Part shown: one piece after another, positions 17,562-26,375 of the stretch | Position numbering within the stretch: position 1 is the stretch's first letter | Layout of the letters: every line of letters begins with the position of its first letter | Origin: Ideonella sp. | Lineage (GTDB): Bacteria > Pseudomonadota > Gammaproteobacteria > Burkholderiales > Burkholderiaceae_C | DNA length: 64,000 bases | Assembly: GCF_016702655.1 (NCBI RefSeq) | Contig: NZ_JADJDO010000039.1 | Span: 186,001 to 250,000 of the forward strand | Direction of reading: 5' to 3' | Translations under genes and position numbers: made by a program | Notes under the pieces: model-generated | The model's database searches: none | Seen by the model: the letters and a program-made list of their open reading frames with translations, nothing else | What the model was told of the DNA's origin: nothing

Positions 17562-17874
17562 TCGGGAAGGGAGGATAGGCCCATTGTCCGCAAATGTTCA
17601 GCACTCGTCCGCAAATGCCGACCCGGGCAGTGGCGGGACGTCGATACTGCGGCACATCCCGCGCCGGCCGCAGGCGGGTGGCGGTCATGGGCGTGGCGTG
17701 CCGGGGGCATCGTTCAGGTTTCGTTGGACGCGTTGCGGCCGTTGACCATTGTCAATAGACTCTCGCGCTACGTTCATACGATGCGTTGCGGGCGGGTCGT
17801 AAAGTGCGCCGTTCCGATTGGGTCTCAGCGCCCCGCGATGGACGGCATCGTCACCACACGGAGGAGGAAGAAGC
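17562..17874. other. Divergent regulatory region between AraC gene and porin
   Basis: This 313-bp stretch has no supported gene. It holds the AraC-type direct repeat (17586-17617), a short palindrome TTGAC-CATT-GTCAA (17742-17755) that could be an operator or overlap a -35 box, and a strong ribosome-binding site GGAGGAGGAAG just before ATG 17875. On the minus strand a TATCCT near 17575 could be the -10 of the AraC gene. Confidence 0.55.
17586..17617 (+). promoter_or_regulatory. Candidate AraC-type operator, perfect 11-bp direct repeat
   Basis: GTCCGCAAATG occurs at 17586-17596 and again at 17607-17617, start-to-start 21 bp. It lies 25-56 bp upstream of the AraC gene start (minus strand) and reads toward the porin on the plus strand. 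The two exact copies and the 21-bp step fit AraC-family tandem half-sites, and a diverged pair recurs at 16416-16447. Confidence 0.7.
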
Positions 17875-19356
17875 ATGGGAGACATCGCTCGGGCCGACGC
17901 CAGCCACGCCGATGCAGCTGACGGCGCAACGTCTCTGCGACAGGGGTTGAGCGCGCACCCCTCGGTCTCCAGGGTGCCGGCACCGATGCAAGTGTCAGAC
18001 GGCAGGTGGTCGATGCGCCACGCCGCGCTGGCCCCGCTGGTACTGCTCGCCTCGCTGTCCGGCGGCGCCCACGCGCAGACGAACGAAGAGCTCAGGCAGA
18101 AGCTCGACCAGGCGCTCAAGACGATCCAGGACCTGCAGGGCCGCGTGAATGCGCTCGAGCAGCACAAGGCCGCGACGGCCGCGGCCGCCGCGGCCGCGCC
18201 GGGCACCTGGGGCGCACCCGTGGTCTCGACCGGAGCGCGCGCGGAGGACGGCGCGCCTGAAGCGAACAAGGCGCGCGTCGAGTTCTACGGCCAGGCGATG
18301 GTCGACGCGATCTATGACGCGAAGCGCATGAATCCGGATTACGCCGCGACCCTGCGCCCCTCGCAGATCCCCGTCAATTGCCCGGGCGACGCCGGCTGCG
18401 GCGAGGACGGCGCGGCGACGTTCAGCGTGCGCCAGTCGAGCCTCGGTTTCCGGGCCTTCATCCCGACCGGCATCGGCGTCCTCAAGACCGACCTGAGTTT
18501 CGACCTGTTCGCCTCCGATGGGAGCACGAATATCCACTGGCTCAGCGCGTGGGCCGAGCTCGGCATGTTCGGCATCGGCCAGACCTACTCGAACTTCATG
18601 GACATCGACGTGTTTCCGAACACGATCGACTACTGGGGTCCGAGCGGCATGGTGTTCGTGCGCAACCCGCAGTTGCGCGTGACGCCGTGGGCCAAGGACG
18701 GCATGGCGCTGGCGCTCTCGCTCGAGGCACCCAACTCGGCGCTCGACACCGGCAAGATCAGCGAGATCTCGCCCGACTTCGGCGCCGGCTTCACCGGCTG
18801 GAACCGGCTGCCCGACCTGACCGCGTCGTGGCGCCTCGACCGCGACTGGGGCCACGTCAAGGCAGCGGGCATCCTGCGCCAGGTCGGCTACCAGAACACG
18901 CTCACGACCGACGGCACGCCGTCGGGCCACAAGACCGGCTACGGCCTCAATCTCGCCGGCGCGTTCAAGGTGTTCGGCAAGGACCAGATCAACCTGCAAC
19001 TCGTCGTCGGCGAGGGCATCGCGAGCTACATGAACGACGGCGGCGTCGACCTGGCGCCGGGCCCGGGGCTGCGCGCCGAGACGGTGCCCACTCTGGGCTG
19101 GCTCGCCTACTACAACCACGCGTGGTCGGACAAGTGGACCAGCACCATCGGCTTCTCGCAGCACGAGCAGAACAACACCGACGGCCAGACCGGCACCGCG
19201 TTCAAGCGCGGCAGCTACGGCAACGCCAACCTGCTCTACACGCCGGCGAAGAACGTGCTCACCGGCCTCGAGTTCGTGTGGGGCGAGCTCGAACAGAAGA
19301 GCGGCGAGTCGGCCACCGACTACCGCCTGCAGTTCTCGACCAAGGTCACGTTCTGA
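17875..19356 (+). CDS. DcaP-like outer-membrane porin
   Basis: Predicted trimeric porin. After a signal peptide (MRHAALAPLVLLASLSGGAHAQ, Met codon at 18013) comes a short coiled coil (NEELRQKLDQALKTIQDLQGRVNALEQ), an Ala-rich linker, then a beta-barrel opening with VEFYGQAMVDAIYD and ending in LQFSTKVTF with a terminal Phe typical of outer-membrane proteins. This coiled-coil-plus-barrel layout matches DcaP-type porins. The start is odd: the best ribosome-binding site (GGAGGAGGAAG) precedes ATG 17875, 46 codons before the signal peptide; ATG 18013 would give a conventional 447-residue preprotein. It stands just ahead of the arginine/ornithine genes and may admit their substrates. Confidence 0.82.
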   Translation: MGDIARADASHADAADGATSLRQGLSAHPSVSRVPAPMQVSDGRWSMRHAALAPLVLLASLSGGAHAQTNEELRQKLDQALKTIQDLQGRVNALEQHKAATAAAAAAAPGTWGAPVVSTGARAEDGAPEANKARVEFYGQAMVDAIYDAKRMNPDYAATLRPSQIPVNCPGDAGCGEDGAATFSVRQSSLGFRAFIPTGIGVLKTDLSFDLFASDGSTNIHWLSAWAELGMFGIGQTYSNFMDIDVFPNTIDYWGPSGMVFVRNPQLRVTPWAKDGMALALSLEAPNSALDTGKISEISPDFGAGFTGWNRLPDLTASWRLDRDWGHVKAAGILRQVGYQNTLTTDGTPSGHKTGYGLNLAGAFKVFGKDQINLQLVVGEGIASYMNDGGVDLAPGPGLRAETVPTLGWLAYYNHAWSDKWTSTIGFSQHEQNNTDGQTGTAFKRGSYGNANLLYTPAKNVLTGLEFVWGELEQKSGESATDYRLQFSTKVTF

Positions 19357-19411
19357 TCGCGGCAGCGCCGCGGACGGCACCGGACCGGCGCAGGACAACC
19401 CAGGAGCTTCG

Positions 19412-21667
19412 ATGCAGTTCAAGACGCACTTCCCGATCCTGATCGCGCACCAGGACGCCGCCAAGCAGAGCGTCGCGGGCGCGCGCATCCGCCAGATCCA
19501 GCACGAGCTGGAGCTTGGCGGCTGGAAGACGATCGTCGTCGACAACGAGGCCGACGCCGGCATCGTGGCCGGCGCGCACCGCGGGCTGGCGGCCGTCGTC
19601 TTTCGCAGCGAGTTCGCGCAGGACCAGCCTGCCGCAGGCAAGCGCGCCCTCGAGCTGATGGACCGCGTGCACGAGCGCGCGCCGGGCCTGCCCATCATCG
19701 CGCTGGGCGGGACTGCCACGATGAAGGGCACGTCGCCGCAGGCGCTGCACGCGCTGCGCAACCTGCACAGCATCCTGTACCTGTACGAGGACACGGCCTC
19801 CTTCCTGGCGCGGCAGATCATGCGCGCCGCCGAGGACTACCTCGAGAACCTGCTGCCGCCCTTCTTCAAGGCGCTGACGCGGCATGCCGAGCGCTCGGCG
19901 TACTCGTGGCACACGCCGGGGCACGCCGGCGGCGTCGGGTTCCTCAAGTCGCCGGTGGGCTATGCGCTGCACGAGTTCTTCGGCGAGAACACGGTGCGCT
20001 CGGACCTGTCGATCTCGGTGCCCGAACTCGGCTCGCTGCTCGACCACACCGGCCCGGTGAAGGCGGCCGAGGCCTATGCGGCGAGCGTGTTCGGCGCCGA
20101 CCACACCTACTTCGTGACCAACGGCACCTCGACCGCGAACAAGATCGTCTGGCATTCGATGGCCGGCCGCGGCGACCTCGTCATCGTCGACCGCAACTGC
20201 CACAAGAGCCTGCTGCACTCGCTGATCATGACCGGCGCAACGCCGATCTACTTCACGCCGGCGCGCAACGACTACGGCATCATCGGCCCGATCGGCCTGG
20301 ACCAGTTCTCGCCGGAGGCGATCAAGAAGAAGATCGCCGCCAGCCCGATCGCGCGCAACGCCAAGGGCGGCGTGCGCATCGCGGTCGTCACCAACTCGAC
20401 CTACGACGGCCTTTGCTACAACGCCGAGAAGATCAAGGACGTGGTCGCCAACCAGGTCGATGCGCTGCACTTCGACGAGGCCTGGTACGCCTATGCGGCC
20501 TTCCACGAGTTCTACGCCGGCCGGCATGCGATGGGCGTGCCGCGCGGCTATCCGCGCGCCGACCACACGCTCGTCTTCGCCACTCACTCGACGCACAAGC
20601 TGCTGGCGGCGTTTTCGCAGGCGTCGATGATCCACATCCAGGAGAGCGAGAAGCGCAAGATCGACACCACGCGCTTCAACGACGCCTTCATGATGCACGG
20701 CTCGACCTCGCCGCACTACGGCATCATCGCCTCGCTCGACGTCAGCTCGGCGATGATGGAAGGCACGAGCGGCCGCTCGATCGTGCAGGAAACGCACGAC
20801 GAGGCGATGCACTTCCGCAGCGCGCTGGCGGCCATCGGCACCAACTTCAAGAAGGCGGACTGGTGGTTCAAGGTCTGGCAGCCCGACGGCCTGGACCTCG
20901 ACAAGCCGCCGCAGACCGCCGACTGGGTGCTCGACCCGAAGGTTTCGTGGCACGGCTTCGGCAAGCTGGCCGACGACTACGTGATGCTCGACCCGATCAA
21001 GGTCACGCTGCTGACCCCGGGCCTGGGCAAGGGCGCCAAGCTGGGCAGGTCGGGCATCCCGGCGTCGGTGGTCAGCAAGTACCTGTGGGAGCGCGGCCTG
21101 GTGGTCGAGAAGACCGGGTTGTACAGCTTCCTGATCCTGTTCTCGCTCGGCATCACGCGCGGCAAGTGGAGTTCGATGGTCGATGCGCTGGCCGACTTCA
21201 AGACCGACTACGACCGCAACGCGCCGCTGGCCAGGACGCTGCCCAGCATCGCCGGCGCCCGTGCCTATGCCGGCTGGGGCCTGCGCGATCTGTGCGACGC
21301 GCTGCATGCCTGCTACCGCGACAACGACACCGCGGCGGCGATGAACGCGATGTACACCGACCTGCCCGAGCCGGCGATGACGCCGTCCGACGCTTATGAC
21401 CACCTGGTGCATGGCCGGGTCGAGCCGGTGGGTATCGACGCGCTGAAGGGCCGCATCACGGCGGTGATGATCGTGCCCTACCCGCCCGGTATCCCATTGA
21501 TCATGCCCGGCGAACGCTTCATGACCGACTCGATCATCGAGTACCTGAAGTTCGCGCGCGACACCGACGACCGCTTCCCCGGCTTCGAGGCCGACATCCA
21601 CGGCCTGCGCTTCGATGTCGACGCGAAAGGTCACAAGACCTGGCTCGTCGACTGCGTGAAGGAGTGA
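19412..21667 (+). CDS. Arginine/lysine/ornithine decarboxylase, AdiA-like
   Basis: PLP-dependent fold-III enzyme of the acid-inducible decarboxylase group. The 751 residues comprise an N-terminal receiver-like wing domain (about 1-130), a linker, the PLP core and a C-terminal domain. The PLP lysine is K396 in FATHSTHKLLAAFSQASMIH; NGTSTANK and FDEAWYAYAAFHEFYAG are also present. The FDEAWY...FATHSTHK and YPPGIPLIMPGE stretches resemble E. coli AdiA more than SpeF, so arginine to agmatine is the favoured reaction, without proof. Proton consumption supports acid resistance. An AGGAGCTTCG site precedes the ATG. The gene starts the decarboxylase-PotE-Arc gene run, 18 bp before the next decarboxylase. 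Confidence 0.9.
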   Translation: MQFKTHFPILIAHQDAAKQSVAGARIRQIQHELELGGWKTIVVDNEADAGIVAGAHRGLAAVVFRSEFAQDQPAAGKRALELMDRVHERAPGLPIIALGGTATMKGTSPQALHALRNLHSILYLYEDTASFLARQIMRAAEDYLENLLPPFFKALTRHAERSAYSWHTPGHAGGVGFLKSPVGYALHEFFGENTVRSDLSISVPELGSLLDHTGPVKAAEAYAASVFGADHTYFVTNGTSTANKIVWHSMAGRGDLVIVDRNCHKSLLHSLIMTGATPIYFTPARNDYGIIGPIGLDQFSPEAIKKKIAASPIARNAKGGVRIAVVTNSTYDGLCYNAEKIKDVVANQVDALHFDEAWYAYAAFHEFYAGRHAMGVPRGYPRADHTLVFATHSTHKLLAAFSQASMIHIQESEKRKIDTTRFNDAFMMHGSTSPHYGIIASLDVSSAMMEGTSGRSIVQETHDEAMHFRSALAAIGTNFKKADWWFKVWQPDGLDLDKPPQTADWVLDPKVSWHGFGKLADDYVMLDPIKVTLLTPGLGKGAKLGRSGIPASVVSKYLWERGLVVEKTGLYSFLILFSLGITRGKWSSMVDALADFKTDYDRNAPLARTLPSIAGARAYAGWGLRDLCDALHACYRDNDTAAAMNAMYTDLPEPAMTPSDAYDHLVHGRVEPVGIDALKGRITAVMIVPYPPGIPLIMPGERFMTDSIIEYLKFARDTDDRFPGFEADIHGLRFDVDAKGHKTWLVDCVKE

Positions 21668-21685
21668 GAGCGTGAGAGGCCATCC

Positions 21686-24049
21686 ATGATTCCGCGTTCC
21701 GTCAAGGCCCCGACGATCCCGATCCCGTTCAACAAGCTGCTCAAGGTGGTGGCGGTCGTCGATCGCGACAACCTGCAGACGAAGCAACTGCTCGACCTGA
21801 TCCGCGCCGAGGGTTACGAGGTCGAGGCCTGCGACCACTTCGATCGCGACCTCGCCGAGGACGCCTCGGTCGGCGCCTACATCGCGCTCGTCGACGGCGA
21901 GTATCGCGAGGCGGCCCGCGCGGCGGCCAAGGCGGTGCGGGCCCTGGGCTTCAAGACGCCGCTGTGGGCGCTGGCCGACGCGCACCGCATCGCCGACATG
22001 GCCGTGCTCGCGATGGTCGGCGAGGTCGACGGCTTCATCTACCTCGGCCAGCAGACGCCCGAGTTCTACGCCAAGCAGGTCGTCGCGAGCCTCGTCGACT
22101 ACGGCCTGTCGCTGCTGCCGCCCTTCTTCGGCGGGCTGATGGCCTACGACGCGGCGGCCAACATCGCCTTCGACTGCCCGGGCCACCAGGGCGGGCAGTT
22201 CTACCGCAAGTCGCCCACCGGGCAGATGTTCTTCAAGTACTTCGGCGAGAGCATCTTCCGCAACGACCTGTGCAATGCCGACGTCGACCTCGGCGACCTG
22301 CTGATCCACGAAGGCGCGGCGGCGCAGGCGCAGAAGGAAGCGGCCAAGGTCTTCGGCGCCGACCGCACCTACTTCGTGCTCAACGGCACCAGCACGTCGA
22401 ACAAGGTCGTCACCAACGCCGTGCTCAAGCGCGGCGACCTGGTGCTGTTCGACCGCAACAACCACAAGTCGCTGCACCAGGGCGCGCTCGTCGGCGCCGG
22501 CGCCATACCGATGTTCCTGCCCACGGCGCGCAACGCCTTCGGCATGATCGGCCCGGTCGACTGGGAGGCCTGGGACGAGGCCTCGCTGCGCGCGCAGATC
22601 CGCGCCAACCCGCTCGTCGCCGACAAGTCGCGCGCCGACGCGCCCAGGCCGTTCCGCCTCGCCTGCATCCAGCTCTGCACCTACGACGGCACGATCTACA
22701 ACGTGCAGAAGGTGCTCGAGAAGATCGGCCACCTGTGCGACTACGTGCTGTGGGACGAGGCCTGGATCGGCTACAACGCCTTCCACCCGCTGTTCGACAA
22801 CCACAGCCCGATGCGGCTGAAGGATCTCGGCCCCGAGATGGCGGGCCTGTTCTCGACGCAGAGCGTGCACAAGCAGGGCGCGGGCTTCTCGCAGGCGAGC
22901 CAGATCCACAAGCGCGACGAGCACATCAACGGCCAGAAGCGCTTCATCAACCACAAGCGCTTCAACGAGTCGTTCCTGATGCACGCCTCGACGTCGCCGT
23001 TCTACCCGCTGTTCGCGTCGCTCGACGTCAACGCGCGGCTGCACGCCGGCAAGGGCGGCGAGATGCTGTGGGACCGCTGCATCGAGCTCGGCATCGAGGC
23101 GCGCAAGAAGCTGCGCGAGTTCGTTCACCACTACGAGCAGGTCGGCCGCGGCCCGCAGGAGCAGTGGTTCTTCGACCCCTTCGTGCCCGACCGCGTGACG
23201 GTCAGCCGCTCGCGCTTCGCCGCCGACGCCGTCGACGTGCCGTGGGAGAGCCTGCCGACGGAACTGATCAAGCACGAGCAGCAGTGCTGGAACTTCCAGC
23301 CCGATGCGCCGTGGCACGGCTACCGCGGCATGGCGGCCGGCTACGCGATGGTCGACCCGAACAAGCTGATGCTGCTCACGCCGGGCATCGACCGCAAGAC
23401 GGGCGACTACCTCGACTTCGGCGTGCCGGCCACCGTCGTCGCGAACTTCCTGCGCGAGCAGCGCGTCGTGCCCGAGAAGTGCGACCTGAACAGCATCCTC
23501 TTCCTGATGACGCCGGCCGAGGACGAGAGCAAGCTCAACACGCTGATCGCCAAGCTGGTCAAGTTCAAGAACCTGTGGGACGAGGACGCGCCGCTCGCCG
23601 AGGTGCTGCCGACGCTGTATGCCGCGCACGCCGAGCGCTACGCCGGCTACACGCTGCGCCAGGTGTGCAACGAGATGCACGCGTTCTACCGCGAGCGCAA
23701 CGTCAAGGACCTGCAGCGGCGGAGCTTTCGCGCCGAGAGCTTTCCCGAGCTCGCGATGTCGCCCAAGGACGCCTACGAGCGGCTGGTCGACAACGAGGTC
23801 GACTACGTGCCGCTCGCCGAGGCGACGGGCCGCATCTCGGCCACGCTGGCGCTGATCTACCCGCCGGGCATCGGCGTCGTCGTGCCGGGCGAGCGCTGGG
23901 ACGAGCGCGCGCAGCCGATGCTCGACTACTTTCTCGCGTTCGAGGAGTCGTTCAACCGCTTCCCCGGCTTCAACTACGAGGTGCAGGGCGTGTACCAGGA
24001 GCGCGTGGACGGGCGCATCGTCTTTCACACCTATGTGGTCCGCGAGTGA
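21686..24049 (+). CDS. Ornithine decarboxylase, SpeF-like
   Basis: The 787-residue paralog-type enzyme has the same three-part layout as its neighbour. The PLP lysine is K396 in FSTQSVHKQGAGFSQASQIH. Stretches such as FDCPGHQGGQFYRKSP, RNDLCNADVDLGDLLIHEGA and FVLNGTSTSNKVV are very close to E. coli inducible ornithine decarboxylase as I recall it, so ornithine to putrescine is the best call. The gene directly after encodes a PotE-like antiporter, the known partner of SpeF. The wing domain is somewhat longer than in E. coli. Confidence 0.92.
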   Translation: MIPRSVKAPTIPIPFNKLLKVVAVVDRDNLQTKQLLDLIRAEGYEVEACDHFDRDLAEDASVGAYIALVDGEYREAARAAAKAVRALGFKTPLWALADAHRIADMAVLAMVGEVDGFIYLGQQTPEFYAKQVVASLVDYGLSLLPPFFGGLMAYDAAANIAFDCPGHQGGQFYRKSPTGQMFFKYFGESIFRNDLCNADVDLGDLLIHEGAAAQAQKEAAKVFGADRTYFVLNGTSTSNKVVTNAVLKRGDLVLFDRNNHKSLHQGALVGAGAIPMFLPTARNAFGMIGPVDWEAWDEASLRAQIRANPLVADKSRADAPRPFRLACIQLCTYDGTIYNVQKVLEKIGHLCDYVLWDEAWIGYNAFHPLFDNHSPMRLKDLGPEMAGLFSTQSVHKQGAGFSQASQIHKRDEHINGQKRFINHKRFNESFLMHASTSPFYPLFASLDVNARLHAGKGGEMLWDRCIELGIEARKKLREFVHHYEQVGRGPQEQWFFDPFVPDRVTVSRSRFAADAVDVPWESLPTELIKHEQQCWNFQPDAPWHGYRGMAAGYAMVDPNKLMLLTPGIDRKTGDYLDFGVPATVVANFLREQRVVPEKCDLNSILFLMTPAEDESKLNTLIAKLVKFKNLWDEDAPLAEVLPTLYAAHAERYAGYTLRQVCNEMHAFYRERNVKDLQRRSFRAESFPELAMSPKDAYERLVDNEVDYVPLAEATGRISATLALIYPPGIGVVVPGERWDERAQPMLDYFLAFEESFNRFPGFNYEVQGVYQERVDGRIVFHTYVVRE

Positions 24050-24090
24050 CGACTACCTTCCCGGAATGAAGACTGCAAGGAGACACCCTG

Positions 24091-25422
24091 ATGGCTGATA
24101 CCCAGAAGAAGATGAACGTGGTGCAGCTGACGTTCATCGTCACCGTCAACATGATGGGCTCGGGCATCATCATGCTGCCCGCCAACATGGCGCAGGTGGG
24201 CGCGATCTCGCTCACGTCGTGGATCGTCACCGCGCTCGGTTCGCTCGCGATCGCCTACGGCTTCGCGCAGGCCGGCCTCTTCAGCAAGCGCTCGGGCGGC
24301 CTCGCCGGCTATGCCGAGGACGCCTATGGCAAGGACGGCTACTTCCAGGTCTTCTTCCTCTACTTCCTGTCGCTCGCGATCGCCAACGTCGCCGTCGCCA
24401 GTTCGGCGCTCGGCTACCTGGCGGCGTTCTTCCCGTGGATGTCGGCGACGCCGGTGGCAAGCTGCATCAGCATCATCGCCTTGCTGTGGCTGACCACGGT
24501 CGCCAACTTCGGCGGCCCGAGCCTGACCGGCAAGCTCGGCTCGGTCACCGTCTGGGGCGTGATCCTGCCGGTGGGCTTCATCTCGATCGCGGGCTGGATC
24601 TGGTTCAGCGGCGACACCTTCGCCGCGGCGTGGAACCCGAAGGGCATCAGCTTGTTCGAGGGCATGGGTTCCTCGATCTCGCTCACGCTGTGGGCCTTCC
24701 TCGGCATGGAGTCGGCGTCGCAGAACGCCTCGGCGGTCGAGAACCCGAAGCGCGACGTGCCGCTGGCCTGCATGTTCGGCACGCTCGGCGCGGCGGTGAT
24801 CTACATCCTGTCGACGACCGTGATCCAGGGCATCGTGCCGAACGCCGAACTTGCCGAATCGAGCGGGCCCTTCGGCCTCGCCTTCGCCAAGATGTTCAAC
24901 CCGATGGTCGGGCAGATCGTCATGGCGCTGGCGGCGATGGCCTGCGTCGGCTCCTTGCTCGGCTGGCAGTTCACGCTGTCCTCGACCGCCAAGGACGCGG
25001 CCGACGCCAACATGTTCCCGAAGATCTTCGGCAAGGTCACTGGCGCGGGCGCGCCGATCATGGGCATGGTCATCATGGGCATCGTGCAGTCGCTGATGGC
25101 GCTGTCGACGATTTCGCCCAATCTGAGCGAGCAGTTCGCCGCGCTCGTCAACCTGGCCGTGGTGACCAACGTCGTGCCCTACATCATCTCGCTGTCGGCG
25201 CTGTTCGTGATGATGCGCGACGCCAAGGTCGACCCCGGCGTGTTCAAGCGCAATGCCTTCGTCGCCGTGGTGGCGATGCTGTACTCGGTCTATGCGCTGT
25301 GGGCCTCGGGCAAGGACGCGGTGATGGGCGGCATGCTGGTGATGGGCATCGGCTACATCGTTTACGGCTTCATCGCGCCTCGCTTCGTCGCTCCTGCGCC
25401 CGAAGCCGCGCGGGCCGCCTGA
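24091..25422 (+). CDS. potE: Putrescine/ornithine antiporter PotE
   Basis: APC-family inner-membrane exchanger with about 12 hydrophobic segments across 443 residues. The opening GSGIIMLPANMAQVGAISL, the SKRSGGLAGYAEDAYGKDG loop, LWLTTVANFGG, SSISLTLWAFLGMESASQNA and the later NLAVVTNVVPYIISLSAL are laid out as in E. coli PotE. The role would be uptake of ornithine with release of putrescine. It is next to the SpeF-like gene in the same orientation, with an AAGGAG site before its ATG. Exchange of arginine/agmatine cannot be excluded from sequence alone. Confidence 0.92.
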   Translation: MADTQKKMNVVQLTFIVTVNMMGSGIIMLPANMAQVGAISLTSWIVTALGSLAIAYGFAQAGLFSKRSGGLAGYAEDAYGKDGYFQVFFLYFLSLAIANVAVASSALGYLAAFFPWMSATPVASCISIIALLWLTTVANFGGPSLTGKLGSVTVWGVILPVGFISIAGWIWFSGDTFAAAWNPKGISLFEGMGSSISLTLWAFLGMESASQNASAVENPKRDVPLACMFGTLGAAVIYILSTTVIQGIVPNAELAESSGPFGLAFAKMFNPMVGQIVMALAAMACVGSLLGWQFTLSSTAKDAADANMFPKIFGKVTGAGAPIMGMVIMGIVQSLMALSTISPNLSEQFAALVNLAVVTNVVPYIISLSALFVMMRDAKVDPGVFKRNAFVAVVAMLYSVYALWASGKDAVMGGMLVMGIGYIVYGFIAPRFVAPAPEAARAA

Positions 25423-25442
25423 TGAACGCGGGAGGAATGCAC

Positions 25443-26354
25443 ATGGACACCCTGAAGATCTCCCTGCGCGCGGCGGCCCTACTGCTGGCAGCGGCCGGGC
25501 TCGCGCTGCCTGCAGCCGCTGCCGGGACGCTGGACAAGGTTCGCGACAGCGGCAAGCTCAGTCTCGGCTACCGCGCCGATACACGGCCGTTCGCCTACAC
25601 CGCCGAGGAGGGCAAGGCGGGCGGCTTCTCGATCGCGCTGTGCCTCAAGGTTGCCGACGCGCTGAAGGCCGAGTTGAAGCTGCCGGCGCTGGCCGTCGAG
25701 TTCGTGCCGGTGACGGCGGCCAACCGCTTCGAGGCGCTGCAACAGGGCCGCATCGACCTGAGTTGCGGCACCGACACGCCGACGCTCGAGCGGCGCGCGC
25801 GCGTCGACTTCTCGATCCCGATCTTCGCGGCCGGCACCGGCGCCCTGCTGCGCAGCGACGTCGACCGGCGGCTGCGCGATGCGCTGGCCAACAAGCCCGA
25901 CCCGGCGCAGCCGGTGTGGCGCGGCGCCCCGGGGCTGCTGACCGAGAAGGTGGTGTTCGCGGTGGTCGGCGGCACGACGATCGAGAAGTCGCTCATCGAA
26001 GGCCTGAAGGCGCGCCGCATCGAGGTCACGGTGGCGCCGGTGGCCGACTACGCGGCCGGCCTGCAGATGGTGCGCGAGCGTCGCGCCGCGGCACTGTTCG
26101 GCGACCGGCCGGTCCTGCTGGATGCCGCCAGGCGCGGCCCGGCGGGCGAACTGCAGGTCATCGAGCGCGCATTCACGCGCGAGCCACTGGCGCTCGCGCT
26201 GCGCCGCGGCGACGACGACTTCCGCCTGCTCGTCGACCGGTCCTTGAGCCGGCTGTTCCGCTCGAAGGACGTCGCCGCGCTGTACGCCGACCACTTCGGC
26301 GCCCCCGACGCGACCGCGCTGGAGTTCTTCCGCTTCGTCGCGCTGCCCGATTGA
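25443..26354 (+). CDS. Amino-acid ABC-type solute-binding protein (GltI-like), orphan
   Basis: The 303-residue periplasmic binding protein starts at ATG 25443 behind GGGAGGAATGCAC; an upstream in-frame ATG (25422) overlaps the potE stop. It has a signal peptide (LKISLRAAALLLAAAGLALPAAAAG), then the binding fold opening with LDKVRDSGKLSLGYRADTRPFAY, FEALQQGRIDLSCGTDTPTLERR and VVFAVVGGTTIEKSL, as in the glutamate/aspartate-type family 3 proteins. No ABC permease or ATPase gene lies nearby, so it either docks to a distant transporter or serves another scavenging or sensing role. Position between potE and arcA suggests arginine, ornithine or an acidic amino acid as ligand. Confidence 0.85.
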   Translation: MDTLKISLRAAALLLAAAGLALPAAAAGTLDKVRDSGKLSLGYRADTRPFAYTAEEGKAGGFSIALCLKVADALKAELKLPALAVEFVPVTAANRFEALQQGRIDLSCGTDTPTLERRARVDFSIPIFAAGTGALLRSDVDRRLRDALANKPDPAQPVWRGAPGLLTEKVVFAVVGGTTIEKSLIEGLKARRIEVTVAPVADYAAGLQMVRERRAAALFGDRPVLLDAARRGPAGELQVIERAFTREPLALALRRGDDDFRLLVDRSLSRLFRSKDVAALYADHFGAPDATALEFFRFVALPD

Positions 26355-26375
26355 CTCGAATCACGGAGGATCGAC

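Noticed and set aside
19346..24028. 1560-codon antisense frame across both decarboxylases
   Set aside because: Same mirror effect; low-complexity Val/Arg/Leu pattern and no recognisable motif.
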